From assembly GCA_035477595.1 (NCBI GenBank), contig DATIKM010000108.1:55363-119362 (forward strand): 64,000 bases of DNA. The letters run 5' to 3'. The position numbers and the translations under genes are program-made. Source of the stretch: DATIKM01 sp035477595. Its GTDB lineage: Bacteria > Armatimonadota > Chthonomonadetes > Chthonomonadales > CAJBBX01. The notes beneath the pieces are model-generated. The model saw only the letters and a program-made list of their open reading frames with translations. It had not been told where the DNA came from and ran no database searches. Positions 24,970 through 33,177 of this stretch are shown here, piece by piece; position 1 is the stretch's first letter; the number at the start of each line of letters is the position of its first letter.

Positions 24970-24999
24970 GGGCCCCTCCTCGGCATCGGGGAGGGGCCC
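24970..24999. terminator. Bidirectional terminator-like hairpin
   Basis: A perfect 10-bp inverted repeat, GGGCCCCTCC (24970-24979) and GGAGGGGCCC (24990-24999), with a 10-base loop. It lies between the convergent ends of the enolase-family gene and the pilin-like gene. It has no T-tract on either side. Confidence 0.65.
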
Positions 25000-25041
25000 G
25001 TACTCATGCGGGACGGGCGCACCCGCCAGCAGAGCGGCTGC

Positions 25042-25797
25042 CTACGGCCAGTCGATCGTGTTCTCGGGGGTCCAGTCCCACCCGCAGGTGTCGATGCGGA
25101 CCGCCCAGTGCATGTCAACGTCCACGCGGTTCGGATCGCAGACGATCTGGCGATGGCGGCTCATCTGCATGAACTTCACGTGGCCGTCCACGAAGCTGAC
25201 GTTGTTGGCGGAGCGCTTGTCGACCGTACCGAAGGGGTGGCCGTCGTGGGGAGCGCCGGTTTCCCAGTTCTCAATCAACATCATCTGGTTCACCGGCTGA
25301 CTATAGGCGGCCAGTCCGCGTCCACAGCGAGAGGCGAGGGCATGCGACAGCTTCCACTCGTAGTCGATGCCGTTGAAACCGAGCTGTCGCAGGAGCGCAG
25401 GGGACGCGCCGCCGGACATCCAGTCTTTGAAGGTCCCTTCCCGGGCGCTGGGGCAGCGGTAGAGCTGGACGGACTTCACGTACGGGCTGCAGAGCGCTGC
25501 ATACCACTGCGCCTGCATGTGGAAGTCGTCGATGCCCTGACCGGGCGCCTGGTTCCAGGAGTCGAACGGGCCGTGGGAGCAGTTGGCCTTACCGGCTGGG
25601 AACCGCTCGTCGTAGTCCTGGACGTACATCAGCATCGCGAGGCTGATCTGCTTCAGGTTGCTGACGCAGGCGGTCTTGCGGGCCTGCTCCCTCGCGCGAG
25701 CGAAGACCGGGAACAGGATCGCGGCTAGAATAGCGATGATGGCAATAACGACTAGCAGCTCGATCAGCGTGAATGCCATCCTGCGTGGTGCGTGCAT
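25042..25797 (-). CDS. Prepilin-type cleavage/methylation protein with DUF1559-like C-terminus
   Basis: This is a type IV pilin/pseudopilin-like secreted protein of 251 residues. The class III signal is MAFTLIELLVVIAIIAILAA, where the prepilin peptidase would cut before the Phe and methylate it; Glu5 of the mature helix is present. The hydrophobic helix is followed by CVSNLKQISLAMLMYVQDYDERFP. The C-terminus has NNVSFVDGHVKFM, the H-x9-DG type ending found in large paralogous families of Armatimonadota and Planctomycetota. Several Cys residues suggest disulfides. The ATG at 25797 has GAGGAGG seven bases upstream. It sits downstream of a small lipoprotein gene. Confidence 0.92.
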   Translation of the reverse strand: MHAPRRMAFTLIELLVVIAIIAILAAILFPVFARAREQARKTACVSNLKQISLAMLMYVQDYDERFPAGKANCSHGPFDSWNQAPGQGIDDFHMQAQWYAALCSPYVKSVQLYRCPSAREGTFKDWMSGGASPALLRQLGFNGIDYEWKLSHALASRCGRGLAAYSQPVNQMMLIENWETGAPHDGHPFGTVDKRSANNVSFVDGHVKFMQMSRHRQIVCDPNRVDVDMHWAVRIDTCGWDWTPENTIDWP

Positions 25798-25818
25798 CAA
25801 GGCACCTCCTCGGGCCTC

Positions 25819-25840
25819 GCCGCCGGATCGAGCCGGCGGC
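25819..25840. repeat. Palindromic hairpin before the pilin-like gene
   Basis: A perfect 8-bp inverted repeat (GCCGCCGG, 6-base loop, CCGGCGGC) sits about 20 bases upstream of the pilin-like start codon. In the transcript it would form close to the ribosome-binding site, so it may affect translation or end the upstream transcript. Confidence 0.45.
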
Positions 25841-25878
25841 GTAGCGTGCTGTGCTGCGCTGTGTTGTGCGGCGGGGCG

Positions 25879-25900
25879 GGGCTGCGTGGCCCCGCAGCCC
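25879..25900 (-). terminator. Hairpin directly after the lipoprotein stop codon
   Basis: Read on the minus strand, GGGCTGCG, a 6-base loop and CGCAGCCC form a perfect 8-bp stem that starts at the last base of the lipoprotein stop codon. No T-run follows, so it may attenuate or stabilise the mRNA instead of terminating fully. Confidence 0.45.
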
Positions 25901-26067
25901 TACTCGTCGGTCTCGGTGCCCTGGGGGCGGCCCGGGATGAGGGTGCCGGTCTGCCCGGACTCGGTCGCTTCGCCCTCCTCCGCCTCCTGCTCAGCCTGCT
26001 CGGGCGCACATCCGGCGATAAGCATCGCCGCCGCTACGGTGAGCAGCAATCGTGACAGGCTCTTCAT
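25900..26067 (-). CDS. Small lipoprotein (55 residues)
   Basis: A very short precursor with a classical lipoprotein signal: MKSLSRLLLTVAAAMLIAGC, the lipobox being L-I-A-G-C with lipidation at Cys20. The mature part is only about 36 residues and acidic (EQAEQEAEEGEATE), ending with PGRPQGTETDE. The ATG at 26067 has AGGAGGG four bases upstream. It lies upstream of the pilin-like gene on the same strand and behind a good promoter about 240 bases away. Function is unknown; the tail is too short to be a folded domain. Confidence 0.75.
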   Translation of the reverse strand: MKSLSRLLLTVAAAMLIAGCAPEQAEQEAEEGEATESGQTGTLIPGRPQGTETDE

Positions 26068-26545
26068 CGTCCCTCCTCCTCTCGCGGTTGATCTCTGGCA
26101 CGCCTGCGGCACCGATGGCCGGGCCTGCTCTGCGTGCATCGGTTCGCCTCGGTCGGGTCACGCCTGGGGTCTGCGTGGCGCCGCGCTACGCACGAAGGCA
26201 CCCACCGTCTCCTCCGTTGCGCCACTGCCTTCTGATGAGGCTCGAGCGCGTCGTTCGCGCCCCACACGCCCCCCCGACATCCGTAAGAACGCGCACCGCA
26301 TACCGCTGTTGGTGCGATTATACAGGAACTCCTGCTCAGCGCAAGAGCAAATGTGCAACATCCGTGCGCGCGTGGGCCGCCGATCGACACGCGGGGCGTC
26401 AGGGCGACGGCGGGCAAGCGCGCCTCGGACCGCGCAGGCGCCTTGCGGTGGGTCGGCGTCGGTGGTGCGGCGCGCGGCCGGCAGCCCGGCGGAGAGTGTG
26501 GGCCTGGCGCTGGCGCCGCCGGCAGCGGGTGGAAGGAAGCGCGTC
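26068..26545. other. Intergenic region with an AT-rich promoter island
   Basis: No gene is supported in these 478 bases between the URO-D gene and the lipoprotein gene, both on the minus strand. The main feature is a local AT-rich patch near 26310-26360 holding a consensus promoter. The transcript would have a leader of about 240 bases in which I recognise no known riboswitch. Confidence 0.5.
26317..26344 (-). promoter_or_regulatory. Sigma-70-type promoter upstream of the lipoprotein/pilin-like genes
   Basis: On the minus strand there is a perfect TATAAT at 26317-26322, 16 bp downstream of TTGCGC at 26339-26344, within an AT-rich island. The predicted start near 26310 gives a long leader before 26067. 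Confidence 0.6.
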
Positions 26546-27592
26546 CTACGCGAGCGCCCGGGCCGCCTTGCGGCCCTCGTCCAGCACCACCAGGTAGTTC
26601 TCAACGGGCATGTAGTCGGTCAGCGAGTTGCCCGTGCCAAGCGCCCAGTGGCCGTCCGCGAAACAGGCCTCGACCTTGGATCGGGTATAGGCGCGCAGGG
26701 CGTCCTCGCTGCTGCGGCAGATGACGTCGACATCGAGGCCGCCAAGAGCCGTACAGCGGGCGCCGTAGCGGGCCTTGAACCGCTCGACCGGCAGGATGAC
26801 GTCCTCGAACGAGTGCTTCGCGTCGATGCCGCAGCCGTCGATTATGTCATCGTAGACGGCGTCGAGGTTCCCGCACGAGTGAAGGATGAAGGGCTTGCCG
26901 TGCGCGTGCGCGGTCTCCGCCAGCTTCGTGTAGATGGGGAAAACAAGTTGTCGCAGGTGCTCGGGCTTGAGGAAGGTTGCCGTCTTGAACCCGAGATCGT
27001 CGCCCTGCCGGGTCGCTCCCACGCAGCTCATGGCGGCGATGGTACGGTGCGCGCTGGCGTGCAGATGGCCCAGCCTCTCGAAGACGAGGCCGACGAGCTC
27101 GGGGTCATCGTAGATGGCGATCGAGAGCCCGACCACGCCCAGCATGTAGGTCGCCCACTCGTAGGGTCCGGCGCCGACCCCTCCGACGATCTTCGCGCCC
27201 TCCGGGAGCAGCTTCGCCACTGCTTCGAAGTGGCGGAAGTCGATCGGCCGGTCATCCGGTGGCCAGGGGTAGCGCTCGTAGTCGTCAACGGAGCGGATGC
27301 AGACCCGCGCCTCGCTCTCCATGGAGACTGAGCCCTCCGTGCGGTGGCTCTCCGGGAGCGGGCAGTTCAGCGGGATCTCCATCGGTACGCAGTCGTAGCC
27401 CATACCGAGCCAGAAGCTCACGTAGGTCGGCCAGTACGCGGCGTCGTCAGGACCCATCCGGTCGAAGGGCACGCCTGTCCTTCGCGTAATGAACCCGGGG
27501 CTGGCGATGTGCTCGTAGAACGGCAGGTGGTCGGGGCGGCCCTGCCTGGTGAGGGCCTTGCGGAACTGCTCGAAGTCGGGCTGGTGGCTCAC
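26546..27592 (-). CDS. URO-D-like methyltransferase-family protein
   Basis: The 348-residue protein belongs to the uroporphyrinogen decarboxylase / MtaA-type TIM-barrel family. It is not the heme-pathway HemE: the HemE N-terminal substrate Arg motif is absent. Instead it carries HSCGN near residue 236, the His-x-Cys-Gly pattern used as a zinc site in corrinoid methyltransferases. Other segments are HLPFYEHIASPGFITRRTG at the start and WALGTGNSLTDYMPVENYL at the end. Starts at GTG 27592 with GGGAG just upstream. Such genes are expanded in Armatimonadota and Planctomycetota, often near sugar catabolism genes. Its substrate is unknown. Confidence 0.85.
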   Translation of the reverse strand: MSHQPDFEQFRKALTRQGRPDHLPFYEHIASPGFITRRTGVPFDRMGPDDAAYWPTYVSFWLGMGYDCVPMEIPLNCPLPESHRTEGSVSMESEARVCIRSVDDYERYPWPPDDRPIDFRHFEAVAKLLPEGAKIVGGVGAGPYEWATYMLGVVGLSIAIYDDPELVGLVFERLGHLHASAHRTIAAMSCVGATRQGDDLGFKTATFLKPEHLRQLVFPIYTKLAETAHAHGKPFILHSCGNLDAVYDDIIDGCGIDAKHSFEDVILPVERFKARYGARCTALGGLDVDVICRSSEDALRAYTRSKVEACFADGHWALGTGNSLTDYMPVENYLVVLDEGRKAARALA

Positions 27593-28053
27593 GATCTCCC
27601 TCGCTCCGCTGCCGGTGCGGCGGGCGCCGGAGGCTGATCTCGGGCGAGGTGTCGCTCCTCCCCCCCAAGCCGACGGCGGGCGCGCGGCTCCGCCATGCCG
27701 AGATGCGCGCGCTGCTGGCTACCGCCCACCCTGAGCGCGCCAGGGCGGAAGTATACCTCGGCCACCTCGCCCTCACCCCTTCCCAGCAGAGCTGTCGTGG
27801 ACGCGGCGGCCATCCGTCTGCTCTCAATCCGCCCGCGCACCCCGCCAGCGGAGTGCAAGGCTGCGGCGTCCGCCCCAGCCTCGCGCCGAGCGCCCTGGGC
27901 GCGCAGGAAGGCTCGCTCGGCGAAGCGAACCGCCCGTCGGTACCGGCTGACGCGCCCGACTGGCTCGCGGGAACGATGGATCGGCCGCGCGCCGTGGCCC
28001 ATGCCGCTGTCCACGACGGCCCAACACCAGGCCGGCAGCAGTTCTAGGAGGTG
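27593..28053. other. Intergenic region without a supported gene
   Basis: These 461 bases separate the divergent URO-D gene and the glycosidase-lactonase gene. I find no conserved protein, tRNA or known structural RNA. A TATACT on the minus strand near 27752 has no matching -35 box. Confidence 0.5.
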
Positions 28054-28155
28054 ATGGGCCTTCGCGTGGCCGAACGGCAGGCAGACGGCGGCGCACGGAG
28101 AGGGTGGGTCTACGGCATGGGCGCCATCGTTCAGCGGCTGGAGGTCTCGCGATGA
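28054..28155 (+). CDS. Possible 33-residue leader peptide
   Basis: A short frame opens with ATG at 28054 two bases after TAGGAGG and ends with a TGA that overlaps the ATG of the glycosidase-lactonase gene (ATGA). The encoded peptide is basic with no recognisable motif (ends IVQRLEVSR). The strong Shine-Dalgarno and the 4-base overlap suggest translational coupling, but the spacing from AGGAGG is short and there is no comparative support. Confidence 0.3.
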   Translation: MGLRVAERQADGGARRGWVYGMGAIVQRLEVSR

Positions 28156-30491
28156 GAGGTGCACTGATGTGGCTGGCAGCCGGTCTGGCGATGGGCTCCA
28201 TCGGCGCGGCTGCGCGCGCGGAGACGCCCGTGCGCTCGTGCATCACGGACCCGGCCGGCTGGTACCGCGACCCACCAGAGCGCATCGAGCGGCGCTTCCG
28301 CGAGTACCGGCGCCTCGGCGTCGACACCCTCCGGGTGGAGATCGACTGGCGCTCGTGCGAGCCCGAGCGGGGGCAGTGGAGCCCGGAGTACCTGCGCAAC
28401 TACCTCACGCTGGCGCGCCGACATGGCTTCCGTCTCAAGCTGATCCTCGGCGCGCTGATGGCCCCGCCCGCCTGGTTCCTGCGCGACGAGCCGGAGGCGC
28501 GCATCGTCGACCAGAACGGCCAGTGGAGCGCCAACACGATCAGTTTCTGGTACCCCCGTGTTAGGGAGGTCGTGCGCGAGACGACCGAGCGCCTGCTCCG
28601 CGACGTGGAGCTGCTCGGGGTATGGGACCTGTGCGACGAGATCATTCCGGCCCTCGGGCCAGCCGGCGAGCCCATCTACCCGGTGCCGTGGACTCTCGGG
28701 ACGGACGGCCCGCAGACGATGTGGTGCTACGACGCGAACGCCCACAAGGACTTCCGGGCGGCGATGCGCCGGCGGTACGGGTCGGTCGCGGCCGCGAACC
28801 GCCGCTGGGGCACGCACTACGGCGCATGGGCGGAGGTCGGCGTCCTGCCGCCCGGTGCGCGGCCCGGCGCCTACTGGGAGGACGTGCTGACCTGGTACCG
28901 CGACACCAAGCGCGAGTTCATCGCCTGGTACGTGGAGTGGCTGCGGTGCCGGATCGGGCGAGACCGGAGTGTGCTGATCTACCTGCCGGGCACCGCGCTT
29001 TCAGACGCCGACTGGCAGGAGGCGGTGCGTACGGGCCGGGGCAACGACCGCGTGCTGATGATGGCTGACAACTTCCACCTCATCGACCTTGCCGCGGCGA
29101 CGGGCAGCCGCGTGCAGTTCACTGGCGCCGAGAACGCGCCAGAGGCGGTACGCCTGCGCCGCTACGCCGACGCGCGCGGCTACACACGGCTCGCGATGTG
29201 GGCGGAGAACGCGGGCGTGCCGCAGGCGGCCTCGGGCCCTCTCCATCTCGCGCGCGTCGTGATCCAGAACCGCATGGTCGGCCTGGACTACACCCACGCG
29301 CACTTCATCTTTGAGCGCGACGGCGTCACGCCGAACCGCACGGCTGAACTGCTGGCCCGCGCCTATGCGCGCATCAAAGCGGAAGCGCGTCCCGACGCGC
29401 CCGCTCCCAGGGGGAAACGGTTGCTGGCCATCGGCACCTATACGCAGCGCGGTAGCCTGGGCATCTATCTGGCCGACTTCGACCCCGAGACCGGCCAGGT
29501 GGGCATCCCGGACCTCGTCGCGCACACCGAAAGCCCTTCGTTCCTCGCGTTCAGTCCACGCGGCGACCGGCTGTTCGCGGTGAACGAGACCGGCGAGTTC
29601 GGCGGCGAGCGGGGAGGAGGGCTCAGCGCCTTCGCCGTCGAGCCGCGGACTGGCGCACTCACGCTGACAGGCGTTCAGCCGACCGGCGGCGCCTACCCCT
29701 GCCACCTTGCCGTGGCGCCCGATGGCCGGCATGTGCTCGTGGCGAACTACGGCGGCGGTAGCGTGAGCGTCGTGCCCGTGCTGCCCGATGGCCAGCTCGG
29801 ACCACGGACCGCGCTGGTGCAGCACTCCGGATCGGGTCCAAACCAGGAGCGCCAGGAGGCACCCCACGCGCACTCCGTGAACCTGTCGCCTGACGGGCGG
29901 TTCGCCTACGTGTGCGACCTCGGGCTGGACCGCGTGATGGTCTACCAGTTCGACGGCTCGGCCGGCACGCTTGCGCCCGCGCAGCCGCCCTGGGCCGCGA
30001 CGGCGCCGGGCGCTGGGCCGCGCCACCTGGCGCTCCACCCCAACGGCCGCATCGCGTACGTCATCAATGAGCTGGACTCGACCATCACGGCGTTCCGCCG
30101 CGATCGCCGGACGGGCGCGCTGACCGCACTGCAGACCGTGAGCACGCTGCCCGACGGGTGGCGCGGCCAGAGCACCACTGCCGAAGTGGTCCTGCACCCG
30201 AGCGGGCGGTTCGTGTACGGCTCCAATCGCGGGCACGACAGCATCGCGGTGTTCCGGGTGGATGGGCGGACGGGCCGCCTGTCGGTGGCAGGCCACACGC
30301 CAACGGGCGGCAGCACGCCGCGCAACTTCGTGGTCGAGCCCGCGGGCGCCTTTCTACTGGCGGCCAACCAGGAATCGGACAGCATCGCGGTGTTCCGAAT
30401 CGATCCGGCAACGGGCGGGCTTCAGGACACGGGCCATCGCGCCAACGTCCCGGCGCCTGTGTGCCTGCGGTTCCTGCCTGCGGCGCGCTGA
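28152..30491 (+). CDS. Secreted GH42-like glycosidase fused to a lactonase-type beta-propeller
   Basis: This two-domain protein has 779 residues. Residues 1-25 are a signal peptide (ALMWLAAGLAMGSIGAAARA). Residues 30-415 resemble a GH42/GH-A beta-galactosidase-like TIM barrel: RRLGVDTLRVEIDWRSCEPE, candidate acid Glu163 in DLCDEI and candidate nucleophile Glu352 in MWAENAG. From about 420 (RLLAIGTYTQRGSLGIYLADF) to the end it is a complete 6-phosphogluconolactonase-like (YbhE/Pgl) seven-blade propeller with repeated LSPDGRFAYV, LHPNGRIAYVINE, LHPSGRFVYGSNRG. The ATG at 28152 has GGAGG seven bases upstream. The join is in one uninterrupted frame. It may release a sugar and process its lactone outside the cell, which is inference. 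Confidence 0.85.
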   Translation: MRGALMWLAAGLAMGSIGAAARAETPVRSCITDPAGWYRDPPERIERRFREYRRLGVDTLRVEIDWRSCEPERGQWSPEYLRNYLTLARRHGFRLKLILGALMAPPAWFLRDEPEARIVDQNGQWSANTISFWYPRVREVVRETTERLLRDVELLGVWDLCDEIIPALGPAGEPIYPVPWTLGTDGPQTMWCYDANAHKDFRAAMRRRYGSVAAANRRWGTHYGAWAEVGVLPPGARPGAYWEDVLTWYRDTKREFIAWYVEWLRCRIGRDRSVLIYLPGTALSDADWQEAVRTGRGNDRVLMMADNFHLIDLAAATGSRVQFTGAENAPEAVRLRRYADARGYTRLAMWAENAGVPQAASGPLHLARVVIQNRMVGLDYTHAHFIFERDGVTPNRTAELLARAYARIKAEARPDAPAPRGKRLLAIGTYTQRGSLGIYLADFDPETGQVGIPDLVAHTESPSFLAFSPRGDRLFAVNETGEFGGERGGGLSAFAVEPRTGALTLTGVQPTGGAYPCHLAVAPDGRHVLVANYGGGSVSVVPVLPDGQLGPRTALVQHSGSGPNQERQEAPHAHSVNLSPDGRFAYVCDLGLDRVMVYQFDGSAGTLAPAQPPWAATAPGAGPRHLALHPNGRIAYVINELDSTITAFRRDRRTGALTALQTVSTLPDGWRGQSTTAEVVLHPSGRFVYGSNRGHDSIAVFRVDGRTGRLSVAGHTPTGGSTPRNFVVEPAGAFLLAANQESDSIAVFRIDPATGGLQDTGHRANVPAPVCLRFLPAAR

Positions 30492-30653
30492 GTCGGGGGC
30501 TGCTCCTGGCGGCGCTCCAGCCGCGTTCCGACCGTCCGCAAGGGTTGCTGGAGCAGCTCGGCGCCTACGGCGAGCGCGGCATCGAGCGGCTCCTCGTCAC
30601 ACAGGGCGAGGACGGCTGGACGGAGCGCGAACGCTCAGGCGGTCTCCGTGCTG

Positions 30654-31502
30654 TCAGTCAGCAGGCGCCTGTGCCGCGCAGAGCTCGCGCACGATAGTGG
30701 CGTTCTCGGCCACATGGTCGCGGTCTCGGGGGAACACGCCGACGACCATGCCGTCGTGCGGCTTTATACGCTCTATCACGTAGGCGAACGCGGCGCGGGT
30801 GGCCTCCTGAGCGTCACCGTGCCGCCCCGCGGCGAGCACCTTGATGATCAGGCAGGGCTTCCCCACGGCGCGCACCGTGGTAAGCATGCGGTCGCGGTCC
30901 GCGGGGTCGTAGACCTCGCCGTTGTCGTCGCGCACGCCGGCGACGAGCTGGCTCTCCCGCACGCGGCGGTTCAGGTTGTACGCAGAGCAGACGTAGAAGT
31001 CCAGGTCCCATCCGCGCTCTTCGATGTGCTCTATCACCTCCGGGATGTGGGAGGCGAGGCCGGTCGGCAGCCCTGTGTCGCGCATGACAGCCAGCAGGTC
31101 GCGCGCTTCGTCCAGCCGATCGGCGTGCCACAGGTTGTCGGTGCGCGATCCGTGGTGGAAGATGGCGGACGCCCCGAGCGACGCCAGATGGCGCACGTGG
31201 CCCGGCAGATCGGCCAGCTCAGAGGCGATCTGCGCGATCCAGTGCATCCGGCCTCCGACTGAGCGGTACTCGCGCACCACGCGCTGGATATGCCGGTCTC
31301 CGCGCAGCACCATGGCGGTGAGGCCGTTGCGCTCGCAGCGGAGCAGGGCGTCGCGAATGCGCGCAGCGGTGAAGTAGTCCATCATTGCGGCGTCCACCTC
31401 GGCCGAGCGGTGCGAGAAGCCGCTGAAGGGGTTGCCGCCGACGATCAAGCGCGAGACGGGGAGGCCGCCCAGATAAATCGTGGGCAGCGCCGATGTGGAC
31501 AT
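30654..31502 (-). CDS. TIM-barrel protein of unknown function
   Basis: The protein has 282 residues and no named family that I recognise with certainty. The start YLGGLPVSRLIVGGNPFSGFSH resembles the first strand of aldo-keto-reductase barrels (the I-x-G-G-N/T pattern). The usual AKR catalytic Asp-Tyr-Lys-His tetrad is not evident. Later strands include AMVLRGDRH, MHWIAQIAS, LDFYVCSAYNLNRR and PCLIIKVLAAGRHGD. The ATG at 31502 has GGAGG seven bases upstream. It is the last gene of the hpn-containing operon, 20 bp after the ABC exporter. Confidence 0.75.
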   Translation of the reverse strand: MSTSALPTIYLGGLPVSRLIVGGNPFSGFSHRSAEVDAAMMDYFTAARIRDALLRCERNGLTAMVLRGDRHIQRVVREYRSVGGRMHWIAQIASELADLPGHVRHLASLGASAIFHHGSRTDNLWHADRLDEARDLLAVMRDTGLPTGLASHIPEVIEHIEERGWDLDFYVCSAYNLNRRVRESQLVAGVRDDNGEVYDPADRDRMLTTVRAVGKPCLIIKVLAAGRHGDAQEATRAAFAYVIERIKPHDGMVVGVFPRDRDHVAENATIVRELCAAQAPAD

Positions 31503-31521
31503 GAGCGATCCTCCGGGCGTG

Positions 31522-33177
31522 TCACCACTCGAGCTGACGCAGGCGCCGGGCACCTGCCGACAGCGTGACCGCGACGACAGGGGCCGTGGCCCCCACGGCG
31601 ACCAGCACCCCCGCGAGAGCACCCGCTGGCTCGGTCGCCACTCCCCAGACGGTGAGGGCGAAGCCCAGCGCCGCGGCCGTTGCCAGGACCGCGAGGTAGG
31701 CCATCTGCAGCAGGAAGGTGATGATCCGGGCACCTCCCGAGATGGTAAAGCGCGCGCCGTCGGCATTGAAGTCGCAGAAGTAGGCGCTCGTGCCCACCCC
31801 GATCCCGCAGAAGCCGACGGTCGCGACGCTCACATGGATCAGGAGGCCCGCCCACTCCGCGCCGCCCATCCCGCCGTGCAGCGCAGCGTACAGCACCGTG
31901 GCGCCGACCGAGACCGGGAGCGAGAGGGCACACGCGTACAGCAGCTTGCCGCCGAGGACGGTGACCGGGTCGTTCGGCGCCGACATCATCAGCCACATCG
32001 CCCGGTTCTCGGTCACCAGCCCGGACATCGCGATGCGCATGGAGATCATCGCGAGGATCGGATAGATCGTCAGCGCGAGCAGGCCTGCCGGGAGTTCGCC
32101 CATCCGCGGGCTCTGCTGGACGTTGATGAGGATGACGACCACCACCGCCAGCGGGATCATGAAGAGCGAGAGCTGACGGATGTCGCGCCCCAGGCAGCGC
32201 AGGTCCTTCAGGAGCACCGCGCGCATTGGTGGATGAATGAGGCCCAGCCGTCGCTCCCATGACCCACTTGGCCCAGCCGCTGGCGTCCCGGGGCGTCGAG
32301 CCGCCGCCTCCTGCGCCGCGCTCCAGCCCGGCCAGAAGATCCGCTGCGCCGCTGCCGAGGCGACCGCGATGGAGATGGCGGCTAGCGCCCACAGCCCTCC
32401 GATGCGCAGCCAGATCGCACCGGCGCCCAGCTCGCCCGCGAACACGTCGCCGGCCCATGCCCAGGGACCTGTCAGCAGGATGGGTGAGGTGAGGACTTCC
32501 GCAGCCTGCCCAGACCACTGCCGGATCGCGGCGCTGTCGCCCACGCTCCGCATGCTGAGGGACATCGCGATGTAGGCGAGCGCGAAGACGGCGATGCCCG
32601 CTGCGCCCAGGAAGTCGCGGGTGCGGCTGGCCGGAAGGGAGCGCATGAGTACCTGCGTTAGGAGGAGACCGAGACATGTGGGGAGCGCGCAGAACGCGAT
32701 CAGGATGAGGGCCAGGTACACCACGTACATCTGCGTGATGGACCCGTGCGCGAGCCCGTAGGCCAGCAGAAGGGGCGCACCGATGGTCAGGAAGAGGGTC
32801 GCGTTGGCAGCGGTTGCCTCGATGAACTTGGCGGCAAGGATGGCGCGCGGCCTGGCCGGGGAGGCGAGGAGGAGGTTCATCTCGGGGTTCAGATAGAGCA
32901 CCTGAATGCCCACGGTGATCGCCGAGATCAGCAGCATCCAGAACGCGGAGAAGAAGGCAAACGCGGGCGTCCGGACCAGGACCACCTGCATGGTGTAGTC
33001 CGTCCGCGCGAGGAGGACGAACGGCTCGAAGAAGCTGTAGGACAGCAGGCCCAGCGCCAAGACGATGACCGCTGAGACGATGAGCCCTGAGCGGGCGCGG
33101 CGCCGCTCACGCGGTTCACCGCGCAGGAGAGTGTTGCGGTACATAAGCAGGCGGGTCTTGAGCAGCGGCGCGATCAT
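31522..33177 (-). CDS. Putative ABC exporter membrane protein
   Basis: This is a 551-residue integral membrane protein with about twelve hydrophobic helices in two halves separated by a polar Ala/Pro-rich linker (near residues 285-310). It resembles the 'putative ABC exporter' type: MIAPLLKTRLLMYRNTLLRG at the N-terminus, LYLNPEMNLLLASPARP in the first cytoplasmic loop, and the paralogous VTENRAMWLMMSAPNDP in the second half. No ATP-binding gene lies next to it, so a partner must be elsewhere. The ATG overlaps the stop of the previous gene (ATGA), showing translational coupling in the long minus-strand operon. What it exports is unknown; a lipid is possible given the squalene genes upstream. 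Confidence 0.75.
   Translation of the reverse strand: MIAPLLKTRLLMYRNTLLRGEPRERRRARSGLIVSAVIVLALGLLSYSFFEPFVLLARTDYTMQVVLVRTPAFAFFSAFWMLLISAITVGIQVLYLNPEMNLLLASPARPRAILAAKFIEATAANATLFLTIGAPLLLAYGLAHGSITQMYVVYLALILIAFCALPTCLGLLLTQVLMRSLPASRTRDFLGAAGIAVFALAYIAMSLSMRSVGDSAAIRQWSGQAAEVLTSPILLTGPWAWAGDVFAGELGAGAIWLRIGGLWALAAISIAVASAAAQRIFWPGWSAAQEAAARRPGTPAAGPSGSWERRLGLIHPPMRAVLLKDLRCLGRDIRQLSLFMIPLAVVVVILINVQQSPRMGELPAGLLALTIYPILAMISMRIAMSGLVTENRAMWLMMSAPNDPVTVLGGKLLYACALSLPVSVGATVLYAALHGGMGGAEWAGLLIHVSVATVGFCGIGVGTSAYFCDFNADGARFTISGGARIITFLLQMAYLAVLATAAALGFALTVWGVATEPAGALAGVLVAVGATAPVVAVTLSAGARRLRQLEW

Noticed and set aside
26520..26545. GGTGGAAGGAAGC resembling the SRP RNA tip
   Set aside because: The flanking bases do not pair as in 4.5S RNA and the segment adjoins the end of the URO-D gene.
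27593..28053. Possible RNase P, tmRNA or other structural RNA in a long gap
   Set aside because: None of the conserved blocks of these RNAs is present on either strand.
29001..30296. 431-codon open frame on the minus strand
   Set aside because: It is antisense to the lactonase propeller of the fusion protein and is His/Arg-rich without motifs.
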